From Thermoanaerobaculia bacterium (GTDB taxonomy: Bacteria; Acidobacteriota; Thermoanaerobaculia; Multivoradales; JAIOJS01), in assembly GCA_030429235.1 (NCBI GenBank), contig JAUIDB010000013.1:62001-126000 (forward strand): 64,000 nucleotides of DNA, written 5' to 3'. Positions within the stretch are counted from its first letter, which is position 1. Every line of letters begins with the position of its first letter. Both the position numbers and the translations under genes were made by a program. Below the pieces are notes generated by a model. It did no database searches. It saw only the letters and a program-made list of their open reading frames with translations, and had not been told where the DNA came from. Of this stretch, positions 35,346-44,348 are shown piece after piece.

Positions 35346-35351
35346 TATAAT
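35346..35351 (+). promoter_or_regulatory. Consensus -10 box of the first tail-fibre-like gene
   Basis: A perfect TATAAT at 35346-35351 in otherwise GC-rich DNA, 82 nt before the ATG at 35434. The -35 region (about 35322-35328, TGTTCC) is weak. An AAGGAG ribosome site follows at 35420-35425. Confidence 0.55.
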
Positions 35352-35433
35352 GACCAGAGTTCTCGACCCTAGTTGTTCATCTCGTGCGAAGACCTCAACT
35401 TCGCCTCCGAGCCCAGAAAAAGGAGTGTCTCTG

Positions 35434-37092
35434 ATGAAAACCCTACGCCGTGTTGGGACGGCCTGCGGTCTCCTTGCCGTAGCTCTTCTCCTGACGTCCG
35501 TCGCCCCCGCCCTCGCCGCCGATCCTGGCATCGTCGCCGAGATCGATATCAGCCCCTCGAAGATCGTCTTCTACCCGGCGATCAACGACTACGAGCGGAT
35601 CATCCTCACCGTCACCGGGCCGTGCGAGTACGAATACCGCAAGCTCCTGAAGCGTGGCGAGCCGGGCGTCTTCCGTCTGGACAGCACGACCATCGACGGC
35701 GTGTACTCCTTCGAACTCGTAGCCATGCCGATCGTCGACGACGAGATTCGCGAGGTTCTGCAGCAGGCTCGCAAGTACAACGACAATAGCCAGGTCAACC
35801 AACTCTGCCGTGAGGGACGTATGCCCGGAGCACCGGCCACCCAAGCCAACAGCTTCGTCATCGCCAACGGAGAGATCATCTGGGATCCAGACAAGCAGGA
35901 GCCCACCCGAGCCACGGCGGGAGCCAGCGCCGAGGGAACCAGCGACGGCCTGATCCAGAACGCTAGCGCCGGCCTGATCCAGAACGCCACTCTGGCGGAC
36001 TTCGTGATCAACGACGACCTGATCGTCGATGGTTCCGCCTGCATCGGTTTCGACTGCGTCAACGGCGAGGTCTTCAGCTTCGACACGATCCGTCTCAAGG
36101 AGAACAACCTGCGGATCAAGTTCGACGACACTTCGGTGGTACCGGGTTTTCCCGCCACCGACTGGCAGCTCACCGCCAATGCGTCCGCCAACGGCGGCGC
36201 CAGCAAGTTCTCCATCGAAGACATCAGCGGCAGCCGTACGCCGTTCACCGTCGAGGCCAACGCCCGCAGCCACTCCCTCTACGTCGACGACGGCGGCCGC
36301 ATTGGTAGCCGGACTTCGACCCCCTCCACCGAGATCCACACCATCGACGGCGACACGCCGACCCTGCGTCTGCAGCAGGACGGTTCGAGTGGTTTCGCGC
36401 CGCAGACCTGGGATGTGGCCGGTAACGAGACGAACTTCTTCATCCGTGACGTGACCAACGGCTCGACCTTGCCCTTCCGGATCCGTCCGAGCGCACCGAC
36501 GAGTTCGATCTTCATCGATGTCGACGGTGACGTTGGAATGGGAACTGCGAGCCCTGATGCCAACCTCCACGTAATCGAGACCGCAGCCGGCGTCGCCGAT
36601 CTGCTCGAACTGACCGCCAACGGCAACCCCCGAATGGTTTGGCGGGACACGGCAGCCGGTCTCTTCTGGCGGCTCTCGTCGGAAGCTAGCGCCACGGAAT
36701 TCGTGATCACGCGTAGCGGCACTGGCCTTCGTGAGTTCGTGATCGACGAAAACGGGAACGTGGAAGCTCGCGGTACCATTACCGCCAGCGTAGCGTCGCC
36801 CAAGACCCTTCCGGACTACGTGTTCGAAGAGGACTACCCGCTGATGCCGCTCTCTGAGGTCGAGTCGTACATCAAAGAGCACAAGCGACTTCCGAAACTG
36901 CCATCGGCACAGACCGTCTACGAAGAGGGTCTCAACATGACCGATATGCAGATCAGCCTACTCGAGAAGGTCGAGGAGCTGACCCTCTACACGCTGGAGC
37001 AGCAGAAGGTCATCGAGGAGCTGCGTCAGGAGAACCAACTCCTCGCCGAGCTTCAGTCTAGGCTGGAGGCGCTCGAGAAGGCCAAGGACTGA
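35434..37092 (+). CDS. Secreted tail-fibre-like surface protein, paralogue 1
   Basis: A 552-aa exported protein of unknown function. AAGGAG precedes the ATG, and residues 1-29 are a signal peptide (ending ALAAD). The middle has repetitive beta-rich modules typical of trimeric fibre-like proteins: DDLIVDGSACIGFDC, KENNLRIKFDDTS, TPTLRLQQDGSSGF, and MGTASPDANLHV (a G-x-GT-x-SP turn). The C-terminus PDYVFEEDYPLMPLSEVESY, then KRLPKLPSAQ, leads into a coiled coil (about 490-550). This matches proteins common in Bacteroidota and Acidobacteriota, sometimes annotated as tail-fibre proteins. No phage genes are near. The next gene is a paralogue with the same C-terminal half. Confidence 0.82.
   Translation: MKTLRRVGTACGLLAVALLLTSVAPALAADPGIVAEIDISPSKIVFYPAINDYERIILTVTGPCEYEYRKLLKRGEPGVFRLDSTTIDGVYSFELVAMPIVDDEIREVLQQARKYNDNSQVNQLCREGRMPGAPATQANSFVIANGEIIWDPDKQEPTRATAGASAEGTSDGLIQNASAGLIQNATLADFVINDDLIVDGSACIGFDCVNGEVFSFDTIRLKENNLRIKFDDTSVVPGFPATDWQLTANASANGGASKFSIEDISGSRTPFTVEANARSHSLYVDDGGRIGSRTSTPSTEIHTIDGDTPTLRLQQDGSSGFAPQTWDVAGNETNFFIRDVTNGSTLPFRIRPSAPTSSIFIDVDGDVGMGTASPDANLHVIETAAGVADLLELTANGNPRMVWRDTAAGLFWRLSSEASATEFVITRSGTGLREFVIDENGNVEARGTITASVASPKTLPDYVFEEDYPLMPLSEVESYIKEHKRLPKLPSAQTVYEEGLNMTDMQISLLEKVEELTLYTLEQQKVIEELRQENQLLAELQSRLEALEKAKD
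35947..35987 (+). repeat. 17-bp direct repeat inside tail-fibre-like paralogue 1
   Basis: GGCCTGATCCAGAACGC occurs at 35947-35963 and 35971-35987, a 24-bp period encoding the doubled peptide GLIQNASA/GLIQNAT. The paralogue at 37405 has only one copy of the corresponding segment, so this looks like a recent in-frame duplication. Confidence 0.8.
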
Positions 37093-37120
37093 GTCTCAGG
37101 CCTCTTCCTGACGAACCCCG

Positions 37121-37154
37121 AAGTCCCCGCCGATCGAACGATCGGCGGGGACTT
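37121..37154 (+). terminator. Terminator after tail-fibre-like paralogue 1
   Basis: AAGTCCCCGCCGATCG (37121-37136), AA, CGATCGGCGGGGACTT (37139-37154) is a perfect 16-bp inverted repeat, 29 nt after the stop. The T-tract is weak (CTCTAT). The rest of the 312-nt spacer (37093-37404) holds only the next promoter. Confidence 0.75.
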
Positions 37155-37326
37155 CTCTATATGCGCTGGGGTGATGCAGTTCCCAGCACTGTCCAAGATC
37201 GACGATCGATGTGCTGCTTGGAGGACAACCAGTTGCGCCCGAGAGTCCTTCGGGCATTGACCGTCGCATCCCTCGACTTTCCAGCAGTTTAGAGCCACTC
37301 TACCCCTATTCAGGATTGTCGGATCG

Positions 37327-37335
37327 TGCTACAAT
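37327..37335 (+). promoter_or_regulatory. Extended -10 promoter of tail-fibre-like paralogue 2
   Basis: TGCTACAAT (TG, one base, TACAAT) lies about 70 nt before the ATG at 37405. The extended -10 makes up for a weak -35. GGAG lies 9 nt before the ATG. Confidence 0.5.
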
Positions 37336-37404
37336 TGACCGAGTCCGTCGTCCTTCCTTGGCCCAAAGCCACAATCCCTCGAATCCCCTACGGAGAACTC
37401 ACTC

Positions 37405-39015
37405 ATGAAGCCCAACCGTATCAACCCAGCGTCCTCAACAAAGCACCTGCTGTGCGCTGCCTGCGCTGTGGCGCTGCTCGTAGTCGTCGGACCAGCCGAT
37501 GCTGCGTCCGGCGAGGCAAGCCTGAGTGGCGACACTCTTACGTGGCAAAGCTCTCGAGCCGAAGACGGTGCTACCCTGCGGATCAGCGGACCAGACATCG
37601 TCTTCGATCGCGAGTTCGAAGCAGGCAGTACCATCAGCCAAAGCGCGTTTGATCCGGAGGGGTATGCCCTACCTGACGGACTGTATACCTGGGAGATCCG
37701 TAGCAACGCTCCTCGAATGACCGCGGAGCGCCAAGCACGGCTCCGAGCTCAAGGAGCCGATACCGACACTCAGACCGAGCCCATCTCGGGCTCGTTCACC
37801 ATTCTGAACGGCGCGATCGTCGACCCGAATCTCGCGGAAGAGTTCGTGGCGACGGAAGAAGTGGGGGTTCGTTCCGCCGATGAGCCGCTGGTTACCAACG
37901 CCACTCTCGCTGACCAGGTCATTCTGGACGACTTGATCGTCGACGGCAGTGCCTGCATTGGTCAGGACTGCGCCAACGGCGAGTCCTTTGGCTTCGACAC
38001 GATTCGGATCAAGGAAAACAACCTGCGCATCAAGGCCCAGGACACCAGCACTTCGGCGAGCTTCCCCACCAACGACTGGCAGCTGACCTTCAACGAGAGC
38101 GACAACGGCGGCGCCAACAAGTTCTCGATCGACGATATCGACGGCGGAAGGACGCCATTCACCATCGAAGCGGGGGCGCGGAACAACGCACTCGTAGTCG
38201 AGGCCGATGGCGACATCGGTGTCGGTACCATCAACCCGGTCGTCGATTTTCACATCGTCACCGGCAACACCCCGACCCTGCGCCTCGAGCAGGACGGTTC
38301 GTCGGGCTTCACTTCCCAGACCTGGGACGTCGCCGGAAACGAAGCCAACTTCTTCATCCGTGATGCAACCAATGGCTCCAAGCTGCCGATTCAGATCAAG
38401 CCAGGGGCGCCGACCGCGTCACTGTTCATCGCTGCCGGCGGCGACACGGGAATGGGCACCGCCGCTCCTTCCGCTCCGCTCCACGTGCGGCGGACAGACG
38501 GATCCGGCCGAGTCTTCGTGGAGGATACCCAGAGTCAGGCCGCCACGGACCTTCTCGAGTTGAGCGCCAACGGCAACCCCCGGATGATCTGGCGCGACAC
38601 TTCCGAGGACCTGTTCTGGAGACTCTCTTCCGAGACGAGTGCCACCGAGTTTGTCATCACGCGAAGTGGTACGGGAGAGCGTGAGTTCGTGGTCGACGAG
38701 AACGGTAACGTCGAAGCCCGCGGCACCATCACGGCCAATGTCGCTTCGCCCTTCACACTCCCCGACTACGTCTTCGAGCCCGACTACGAACTGATGCCAC
38801 TCCAGGAACTCGAGTCCTACATCCAGGAGCACAAGCGCCTACCGCGAGTGCCATCGGCCCAGGAGGTCTACGATGAAGGCCTCAACATGACCGACATGCA
38901 GATCCGCCTCCTCGAGAAGGTTGAAGAGCTCACTCTCTACACCCTCGAGCAGCAAAAACTGATCAGCGCCTTGGAGGCACGACTCGAGAGCCTAGAGGGG
39001 GGCGAGCAGCGGTAA
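37405..39015 (+). CDS. Secreted tail-fibre-like surface protein, paralogue 2
   Basis: A 536-aa exported paralogue of the preceding gene. Residues 1-33 are a signal peptide (ending GPADAAS). The N-terminal ~140 residues differ from paralogue 1 (a short beta domain, FTILNGAIVDPN). From DDLIVDGSACIGQDC onward the two align throughout, including KENNLRIKAQDTS, LRLEQDGSSGFTSQ, MGTAAPSAPLHV, PDYVFEPDYELMPL and the final coiled coil. An extra RRTDGSGRVFVEDTQ segment is present only here. The pair likely provides two related surface fibres with different membrane-proximal heads. It has its own promoter and terminator. Confidence 0.82.
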   Translation: MKPNRINPASSTKHLLCAACAVALLVVVGPADAASGEASLSGDTLTWQSSRAEDGATLRISGPDIVFDREFEAGSTISQSAFDPEGYALPDGLYTWEIRSNAPRMTAERQARLRAQGADTDTQTEPISGSFTILNGAIVDPNLAEEFVATEEVGVRSADEPLVTNATLADQVILDDLIVDGSACIGQDCANGESFGFDTIRIKENNLRIKAQDTSTSASFPTNDWQLTFNESDNGGANKFSIDDIDGGRTPFTIEAGARNNALVVEADGDIGVGTINPVVDFHIVTGNTPTLRLEQDGSSGFTSQTWDVAGNEANFFIRDATNGSKLPIQIKPGAPTASLFIAAGGDTGMGTAAPSAPLHVRRTDGSGRVFVEDTQSQAATDLLELSANGNPRMIWRDTSEDLFWRLSSETSATEFVITRSGTGEREFVVDENGNVEARGTITANVASPFTLPDYVFEPDYELMPLQELESYIQEHKRLPRVPSAQEVYDEGLNMTDMQIRLLEKVEELTLYTLEQQKLISALEARLESLEGGEQR

Positions 39016-39044
39016 TCGCGGCTCTCGCTTTCTGAAGCCACTGG

Positions 39045-39080
39045 CCCCGCCCTCCCCCCTGTGGGGAACGGCGGGGTCTT
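39045..39080 (+). terminator. Terminator after tail-fibre-like paralogue 2
   Basis: CCCCGCC (39045-39051) pairs with GGCGGGG (39070-39076), with an inner CCCC/GGGG pairing (39055-39058, 39063-39066). TCTTTG follows. It lies 30 nt after the stop and isolates the sulfotransferase operon. Confidence 0.6.
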
Positions 39081-39137
39081 TGCCTTCGGGGGAAAAAGGG
39101 CCTACGAACCCAAGACGCGGTAGGTAGTTCTCTTCCG

Positions 39138-40262
39138 ATGAAAATGGTCCTGGTCACTGGCCTGATGCGTTCAGGTACGACGCTGCTACAGAAACTCCTC
39201 GCAGCACAGCCGGAGATCGCGGTCTACTCCCAGCCCCTCCCCCTTCTGTTCGTCGAGACGAAGGCCCGCTACCTTCGTAGCGTAGGGAGAGAGGCCCCCG
39301 AGTACCCCATCGCCGACCAGTTCCAAGGAACCTACTTCTCATCCTCCGACTTCTCCAGCTTCCTCCAGGCTTACCACATCGACCGGAACGCGTTCGCAGC
39401 GATCCTGGACCAGCAGAGGACCTACTCCGGACAGAGAACTGAGCCACCCTACCCGCTGAGTGAGCCTCATCGAACCAGCCTTGCTGGGTGGCTACGCCGG
39501 ACCTTGACTCAGCTAGCCGAACCGAGGCCATCAGCCCGGGTCGCCGGGGCCAAGGAGGTATGCTGCGAGGAATTCATCCCCTACCTCCTCGGGGAGGGCT
39601 TCCACATCGTCCAGATCGTTCGCGACCCGCGGGATGTCCTGGCATCGTCGATAGCCGGTTCTGGAAGTCGAGACGTCGGTCGACCACGGCCGCCCCTCTT
39701 CCTGCTCCGTCAGTGGCGGAAGAGCGTAGCCTACGCCCTAGAGTTCGAGGGTCATCCCCGCTACTGTCGCTGCCGTTTCGAAGACCTGGTGACCGCACCG
39801 GAGTCGACTCTCTACCAACTCGAGTCGGCACTAGGAGTCCAGCCGCCGACGTCCCGCGATCGATCCCAGCCTCTCGACCTGGATGGACGTCCATGGACCT
39901 CGAACTCCTCGTACCAACCTCGACGCGGTCTCGATCGAGCAGCGATCGGGCGATACCGCCAGGCCCTGGATCCCGAGGTAACGCGGTGGGTGGAGTCATT
40001 GGTGCTCCCCGAGATGCTCTGCCTCGGGTACGAACCTACGCTGTCGCTCGACGATGCCATCCGCGTTCTCGAGCGCAAGCCAGAACAAGCCGAGGTACCC
40101 GTACGTCGAGAACTTTCGGAGTATCGTTGGACGGACGATCGTCGCACGGAAGAACTCGGTAGGCTCCGCCAACTGCGGGAAGGTACATTCGACGAAGCGA
40201 GCTTCATCTATCTCCGAGCCTTTCAGAGACTCCGCACAGCAAAGCCGATGTCTACACCATGA
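39138..40262 (+). CDS. Sulfotransferase family protein 1
   Basis: A 374-aa PAPS-dependent sulfotransferase that would sulfate a glycan, lipid or other acceptor. The 5'-phosphosulfate loop is GLMRSGTTLL (residues 8-17). The 3'-phosphate motif is VRDPRDVLAS (161-170), followed by the family segment CRFEDLVTAPE. The C-terminal ~90 residues, beyond the sulfotransferase core, are charged and helical with no known domain. It is the first gene of a coupled plus-strand operon; the stop overlaps the next sulfotransferase start as ATGA. No PAPS-synthesis gene is in the window. Confidence 0.88.
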   Translation: MKMVLVTGLMRSGTTLLQKLLAAQPEIAVYSQPLPLLFVETKARYLRSVGREAPEYPIADQFQGTYFSSSDFSSFLQAYHIDRNAFAAILDQQRTYSGQRTEPPYPLSEPHRTSLAGWLRRTLTQLAEPRPSARVAGAKEVCCEEFIPYLLGEGFHIVQIVRDPRDVLASSIAGSGSRDVGRPRPPLFLLRQWRKSVAYALEFEGHPRYCRCRFEDLVTAPESTLYQLESALGVQPPTSRDRSQPLDLDGRPWTSNSSYQPRRGLDRAAIGRYRQALDPEVTRWVESLVLPEMLCLGYEPTLSLDDAIRVLERKPEQAEVPVRRELSEYRWTDDRRTEELGRLRQLREGTFDEASFIYLRAFQRLRTAKPMSTP

Positions 40263-41248
40263 GCCGATTGGTATTCCTCGTTGCGTCCGAACGATCTGGC
40301 AGCAATCTGTTGACGCGGGTTCTGGGAGCGCACAGTCGGATCTCTGGACCGTCGCCGACCCACCTCTTTCGACTCTTCGCGAACAACGGCTGGCGCTACG
40401 GAGACCTTCGAAACGACACCGCCTGGCACGATCTGATCGCCGACATCCTGGAGAACTACGAAGCCAAACTCGGTGCCTGGGACATCCATCCCGAGCGAAA
40501 CCGCTTGATCGAACTCGAGCGCACGGTTCTCGCCCCGATCCTTAGCATCTACGAGAGCCAGGCAGAGTTCGAGGGTGCCGATGTCATCTTCATCAAAGAG
40601 AATCAGACCGCCGAGTTTGCACCGACTCTGATCGAGCACTTTCCGACGGCACGATTCGTTCATCTCGTGCGGGACCCCCGCGATGTCGCAGCTTCGTGGA
40701 TTCGAACCACCGCGATGCCCGGAGGTGTGGAGCGGGCAACCACCGTGTGGCTACGAGATCAGCAGGCAGCTCGAGCCTTGGAGAGCGCATCCGCCGGGCG
40801 CCTTCATTCGCTGCGCTACGAGGACCTCGTCGAAGCGGCCGAGCCGACCGTGGGCAGAGTACTGCAGTTCCTTGGCTTGCCCTTCGAGCCGGTGCACCTG
40901 AGTTTCTTCCACAGTACCTCGGTGCGACGAGACTCCGAGCGGATCGACGCTTGGCGTAACCTTTCCCGCCCGCTAATGACCGGGAACACCAAGCGCTACC
41001 GAAACGAGCTGACGACAGATGAGATCCTCTACGTCGAGGAGCGGTGTTCTGACCTCATGGGCTTCTACGGGTACGATAGGTACCAAAGAGACGACGGGAT
41101 CAAGAGGCAGACCACCCGGCCCAGCGTCAGCGGGAACACGACCGACAGCTCGATGACCGAAGCCGAAACTTCTGTTCGTGCCCGCAGGCTCGCCGCGATT
41201 CGACGAGTCCTCGAACGACAGCCTCCTTGTTCAGGAGCGGACAGATGA
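40259..41248 (+). CDS. Sulfotransferase family protein 2
   Basis: A 329-aa sulfotransferase. The 5'-phosphosulfate loop is SERSGSNLL (residues 10-18), the Ser-rich variant seen in Stf0/LPS-type enzymes. The 3'-phosphate motif is LVRDPRDVAAS (136-146), and LRYEDLVEAAEPT follows. It shares little with the first enzyme beyond these motifs, so the two probably act on different acceptors or positions. The ATG overlaps the upstream stop (ATGA), and its own stop overlaps the GT2 start (ATGA). The last ~45 residues are Ser/Thr/Arg-rich and probably disordered. Confidence 0.88.
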   Translation: MSRLVFLVASERSGSNLLTRVLGAHSRISGPSPTHLFRLFANNGWRYGDLRNDTAWHDLIADILENYEAKLGAWDIHPERNRLIELERTVLAPILSIYESQAEFEGADVIFIKENQTAEFAPTLIEHFPTARFVHLVRDPRDVAASWIRTTAMPGGVERATTVWLRDQQAARALESASAGRLHSLRYEDLVEAAEPTVGRVLQFLGLPFEPVHLSFFHSTSVRRDSERIDAWRNLSRPLMTGNTKRYRNELTTDEILYVEERCSDLMGFYGYDRYQRDDGIKRQTTRPSVSGNTTDSSMTEAETSVRARRLAAIRRVLERQPPCSGADR

Positions 41249-42207
41249 ACGATACCCCCACCTACTCCATCGTGGTCCCGGTGTACGAATCATCGGCTTC
41301 GGTCACAGCCTTGACCCACCGGTTGCATGCTGTCTTTGCATCGGACGGACTGTCCCACGAGATCATCCTCGTCGACGATGGCTCTCGCAATCCCGACACG
41401 GCCACGGCTCTCACCCAACTCGAGGCAACGATCGACGGCGTTAGAGTAGTGCATCTAACCCGCAACTTCGGCAAGGCGGGCGCAGTTCTCTGTGGCTTCG
41501 CGTTGGCTCGAGGCGAGTGGATCGTGACGATCGACGATGATCTGCAACAGAGGCCCGAAGACCTTCCCAGGCTTCTTGAGCTGCGACACCATGATGTCGT
41601 CGTGGCGACCTTTGGCCGAAAACGACATTCTCTGATTCCGAGAATGGGCAGCCACCTCAAGAGCTGGTTCGATCGCCAGATCCTCGGCCTCCCGATTGCC
41701 ATGTCTCCGCTGAAACTCATCAAGAGTTCGGTGGTGCGCGAGGCGCTCAACATCCGTACCCCTAGACCATTCATTCCCGCGCTGCTCGCCTATGTAACTG
41801 ACGACTTCGTGGCGGTACCTTTGGAGCACCAGGGCAGTTCTCACGGAGCGAGCCGGTACAACTTGTCGCGGCGCTTGAGCCAGGCTGCCAATCTCATCCT
41901 GGGCAACTCGTCGATCCTCCTGAGAATGGCAGGGATCTTTGGGGCCACGGCGTCGTTGGTCTCCCTCCTCTACGCCTCGAGTATCGTCGTCCGCAAGCTC
42001 CTCGGAGACCCAATTCAGGCTGGCTGGGCTTCCCTGGTCGTGGTCAACCTGAGCCTCGGAGGCTTGATCCTGGTCGTCTTGAGCATCATCGGCGAGTATC
42101 TGATCCGAATCCTCGACGGCGCATCCGCTCGGCCTCCCTTCATCGTCCGCACCCCGCCGAGCACTCCGGCTACAAGAACCTCCTCCTCCTCCGCATCTCC
42201 CAGGTGA
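41245..42207 (+). CDS. Membrane-bound family 2 glycosyltransferase (ArnC/GtrB-like)
   Basis: A 320-aa enzyme likely to load a sugar onto undecaprenyl phosphate at the inner leaflet. GT-A motifs: YSIVVPVYESSAS, EIILVDDGSRNPDT and the DxD-type VTIDDDLQQRPED. Two C-terminal membrane segments follow (about 220-245 and 255-290), as in ArnC, GtrB and DPMS. AGGAG precedes the ATG, which overlaps the sulfotransferase stop (ATGA). The C-terminus is a Ser/Thr/Pro-rich tail. With the next gene, a big polytopic protein, it could form a lipid-linked sugar-transfer pair. Confidence 0.88.
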   Translation: MNDTPTYSIVVPVYESSASVTALTHRLHAVFASDGLSHEIILVDDGSRNPDTATALTQLEATIDGVRVVHLTRNFGKAGAVLCGFALARGEWIVTIDDDLQQRPEDLPRLLELRHHDVVVATFGRKRHSLIPRMGSHLKSWFDRQILGLPIAMSPLKLIKSSVVREALNIRTPRPFIPALLAYVTDDFVAVPLEHQGSSHGASRYNLSRRLSQAANLILGNSSILLRMAGIFGATASLVSLLYASSIVVRKLLGDPIQAGWASLVVVNLSLGGLILVVLSIIGEYLIRILDGASARPPFIVRTPPSTPATRTSSSSASPR

Positions 42208-44348
42208 AGAGCACCAACCACGCGAGATTCAGAGTCGACCTCGGCGTCGGCCTATTGCTGGCGAGCCTCGCGCTGCTCTCCATGGCGCCAGGATTTGCCG
42301 AACTGATGGTTCAGGCCGACCCTGGGACACAGCTGTCCAAGGGCCAGCAGATTCGGCACGGACGGCATCCCTTTCTCGAAGTCGACAACTCGACGTACGG
42401 CCCCGCCATCTTCTACGCCTCGGCCGCGGTTCAGAGCTTCACTCGCGACAACCGACTCCTACCCGAGATGCTGTGGGTGCTTTCGATCCAGCTCCTGTCC
42501 TTGGCAATGCTCTTTGGGGTACTCCGGCTGCACCTCAGGTCGCGATGGCTTTACTACGCTTTTGTCCTGGCCCAGCTGCTGATCTATCCTCGGTTTCACA
42601 AGTACTTCATCGTGTTGCCGGTAGCCCTGGTCGCTCTGGCACTCCATCGGTCGGCGAATCCGGGCAGGAATTCTGGCCTTGTCTGTGGTCTCCTCGCAGG
42701 AGTCGCAATCCTGTTTCGTCTCGACCTTGGACTCTTCGTTGCCATCGCATGCTCCCTCGCGCTGATCGCTGGTTCCTCCAAGCGAGCGTGGATTCGGCAC
42801 GTGAGGTACCAGATCGCGTCGACAATCTTGGTCCTGCTGCCTTGGCTTCTCTTCCTCTCCCTTCGAGGCAACCTCATTGAGATCGCCAGCGAGACCCTCG
42901 TCAATAGCAGAATCGTCTCCCGAGGACTCTCCCTCGGTCCGCCCAGGCTTCGAGCAGGGGTCGGTCTGCTCTCTGCGAACCACTCGACCCTGGTTCTCTT
43001 CGCAGTCGCGGTTCTGCTTCCGCTTCTCGGCCTAGCCACGGCCTGGATCTGGCATCGACACCGAACTCGCCGGGGCCACCAGTCTGACCCCCGACGGCTC
43101 CCCGTCCTCATTGGCCTGAGCATCTACTCTGGGCTGGCGAGTGTCTCGGCGCTGTATCGACCTGACATCTCACACATCAAGCAGGCGTTGGTCGGGAGTC
43201 TGATCGTGGGAGCCCTAGCTGTCGATGTCCTGGTCGAGATCTGGAAGCTACGCGGAGCCCAGACCTGGCAGCTTCGTGGAGTGTGGTGTACCGCGATGGG
43301 CCTCGCTCTCATCACCCTGGTGCCAGCGAGATCGATCTCCTGGGGCCGACTCAACCCAGAGTCCATGGCCGAAAGACTTGCGAGTTGGCAATGGAGCGCC
43401 GAAGAGGGAGTCCGTCGCATCGCCTCACCAACCGAGTCGAGCCAACAGCACACATCGCGAGTTCTCGTGGCCAAGGTGATTCAGGAGGTTCGTGAACTCA
43501 CTGAGCCGGGGGAACCCGTCCTCTTCTTGCCCTTTCTTGCCCAGGCCTACTACTTCGCGGAACGCGGCTTCGACGTTCCGTTCGGGTGGTTCGTTCCCGG
43601 CCGTTTCAGTCGGGACGGTGGCGCCGAGCGCTTCATCCAACGACTCGACCGGACTCGAATTGTCGTCGACCAGTTCGGCCATGGCTTCGACGGACGCGAG
43701 AACCGAACTCCGCGAGTCTACGCTCGAGAGGTAATGGAGCACATCTATGAAGAATACGCGATCCATCGCGTGGTGGGACCCTACGTCATCCTTCGACGAG
43801 AACCCTGGGGACCTTCGGGGGGAGCGCCCTTCTCGGCGACCAGCACGTCGGCCCCCGTATCGAAGCGCAGTAGCTGCGAGTCGGTAGGCCTCAAACTCAC
43901 TAGCGTCAATACCCTACCCAAGACTTCCAAGACTCCCAGACGGATGCCTCGAGGAGGGAACCTCTATTTGCGGTTCCGTCGATGTGCCAAGAACCCTCGG
44001 TGCGAGCCCACGAGCATCCAACTACGGCCCCTTGCCGCAACCGATCCTTCCCTGCTCTCAGCAACGCCCCGCACCGGTTGGAGAGGACGACGCCCTGTAT
44101 GGCTTCTCGACACCTCGGCAGTTCCTCCCGGCAAGTACTCGATCCTCCTGGGCAGCAGCGCTGACTGCCCGTTCCTGCCAGACTTGGCCCCCGTCGACAC
44201 TGGGGCAAGGATCGAAGTCTTCGAGGATCTCGATGGTCGCAGCCCTAGGGAGAACTCACGCGTCGGAACTTCCTCCGCGCTCCAGCAAACCCCTGATTCA
44301 ACAGAAGATCCAGGATCGAGACTTCGTGCAGGAAGGGCCCCTTCGTAA
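42204..44348 (+). CDS. Large polytopic membrane protein, probable lipid-linked sugar-dependent glycosyltransferase
   Basis: A 714-aa protein starting at GTG, overlapping the GT2 stop as GTGA. About ten membrane segments fill the first ~390 residues, with a first-loop acidic motif (MVQADPGTQ) and a GT39/GT83-like layout. The soluble part runs from about 400 to 560 (FLPFLAQAYYFAERGFDVPF) and has no close family I recognise. From ~560 on there is a Ser/Arg-rich region with paired Cys (RRCAKNPRCEP). The last 35 residues overlap the convergent WbqC gene by 104 nt. The true C-terminus may therefore be a recent extension. Role in assembling the sulfated glycan is inferred from context. Confidence 0.72.
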   Translation: MKSTNHARFRVDLGVGLLLASLALLSMAPGFAELMVQADPGTQLSKGQQIRHGRHPFLEVDNSTYGPAIFYASAAVQSFTRDNRLLPEMLWVLSIQLLSLAMLFGVLRLHLRSRWLYYAFVLAQLLIYPRFHKYFIVLPVALVALALHRSANPGRNSGLVCGLLAGVAILFRLDLGLFVAIACSLALIAGSSKRAWIRHVRYQIASTILVLLPWLLFLSLRGNLIEIASETLVNSRIVSRGLSLGPPRLRAGVGLLSANHSTLVLFAVAVLLPLLGLATAWIWHRHRTRRGHQSDPRRLPVLIGLSIYSGLASVSALYRPDISHIKQALVGSLIVGALAVDVLVEIWKLRGAQTWQLRGVWCTAMGLALITLVPARSISWGRLNPESMAERLASWQWSAEEGVRRIASPTESSQQHTSRVLVAKVIQEVRELTEPGEPVLFLPFLAQAYYFAERGFDVPFGWFVPGRFSRDGGAERFIQRLDRTRIVVDQFGHGFDGRENRTPRVYAREVMEHIYEEYAIHRVVGPYVILRREPWGPSGGAPFSATSTSAPVSKRSSCESVGLKLTSVNTLPKTSKTPRRMPRGGNLYLRFRRCAKNPRCEPTSIQLRPLAATDPSLLSATPRTGWRGRRPVWLLDTSAVPPGKYSILLGSSADCPFLPDLAPVDTGARIEVFEDLDGRSPRENSRVGTSSALQQTPDSTEDPGSRLRAGRAPS

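Noticed and set aside
37121-37154. Perfect 16-bp inverted repeat as an insertion-sequence end
   Set aside because: It sits 29 nt after a stop codon with no transposase and fits a terminator.
35434-39015. Prophage remnant, because of tail-fibre-like proteins
   Set aside because: Both proteins have Sec signal peptides, and there are no phage structural, lysis or integrase genes nearby.
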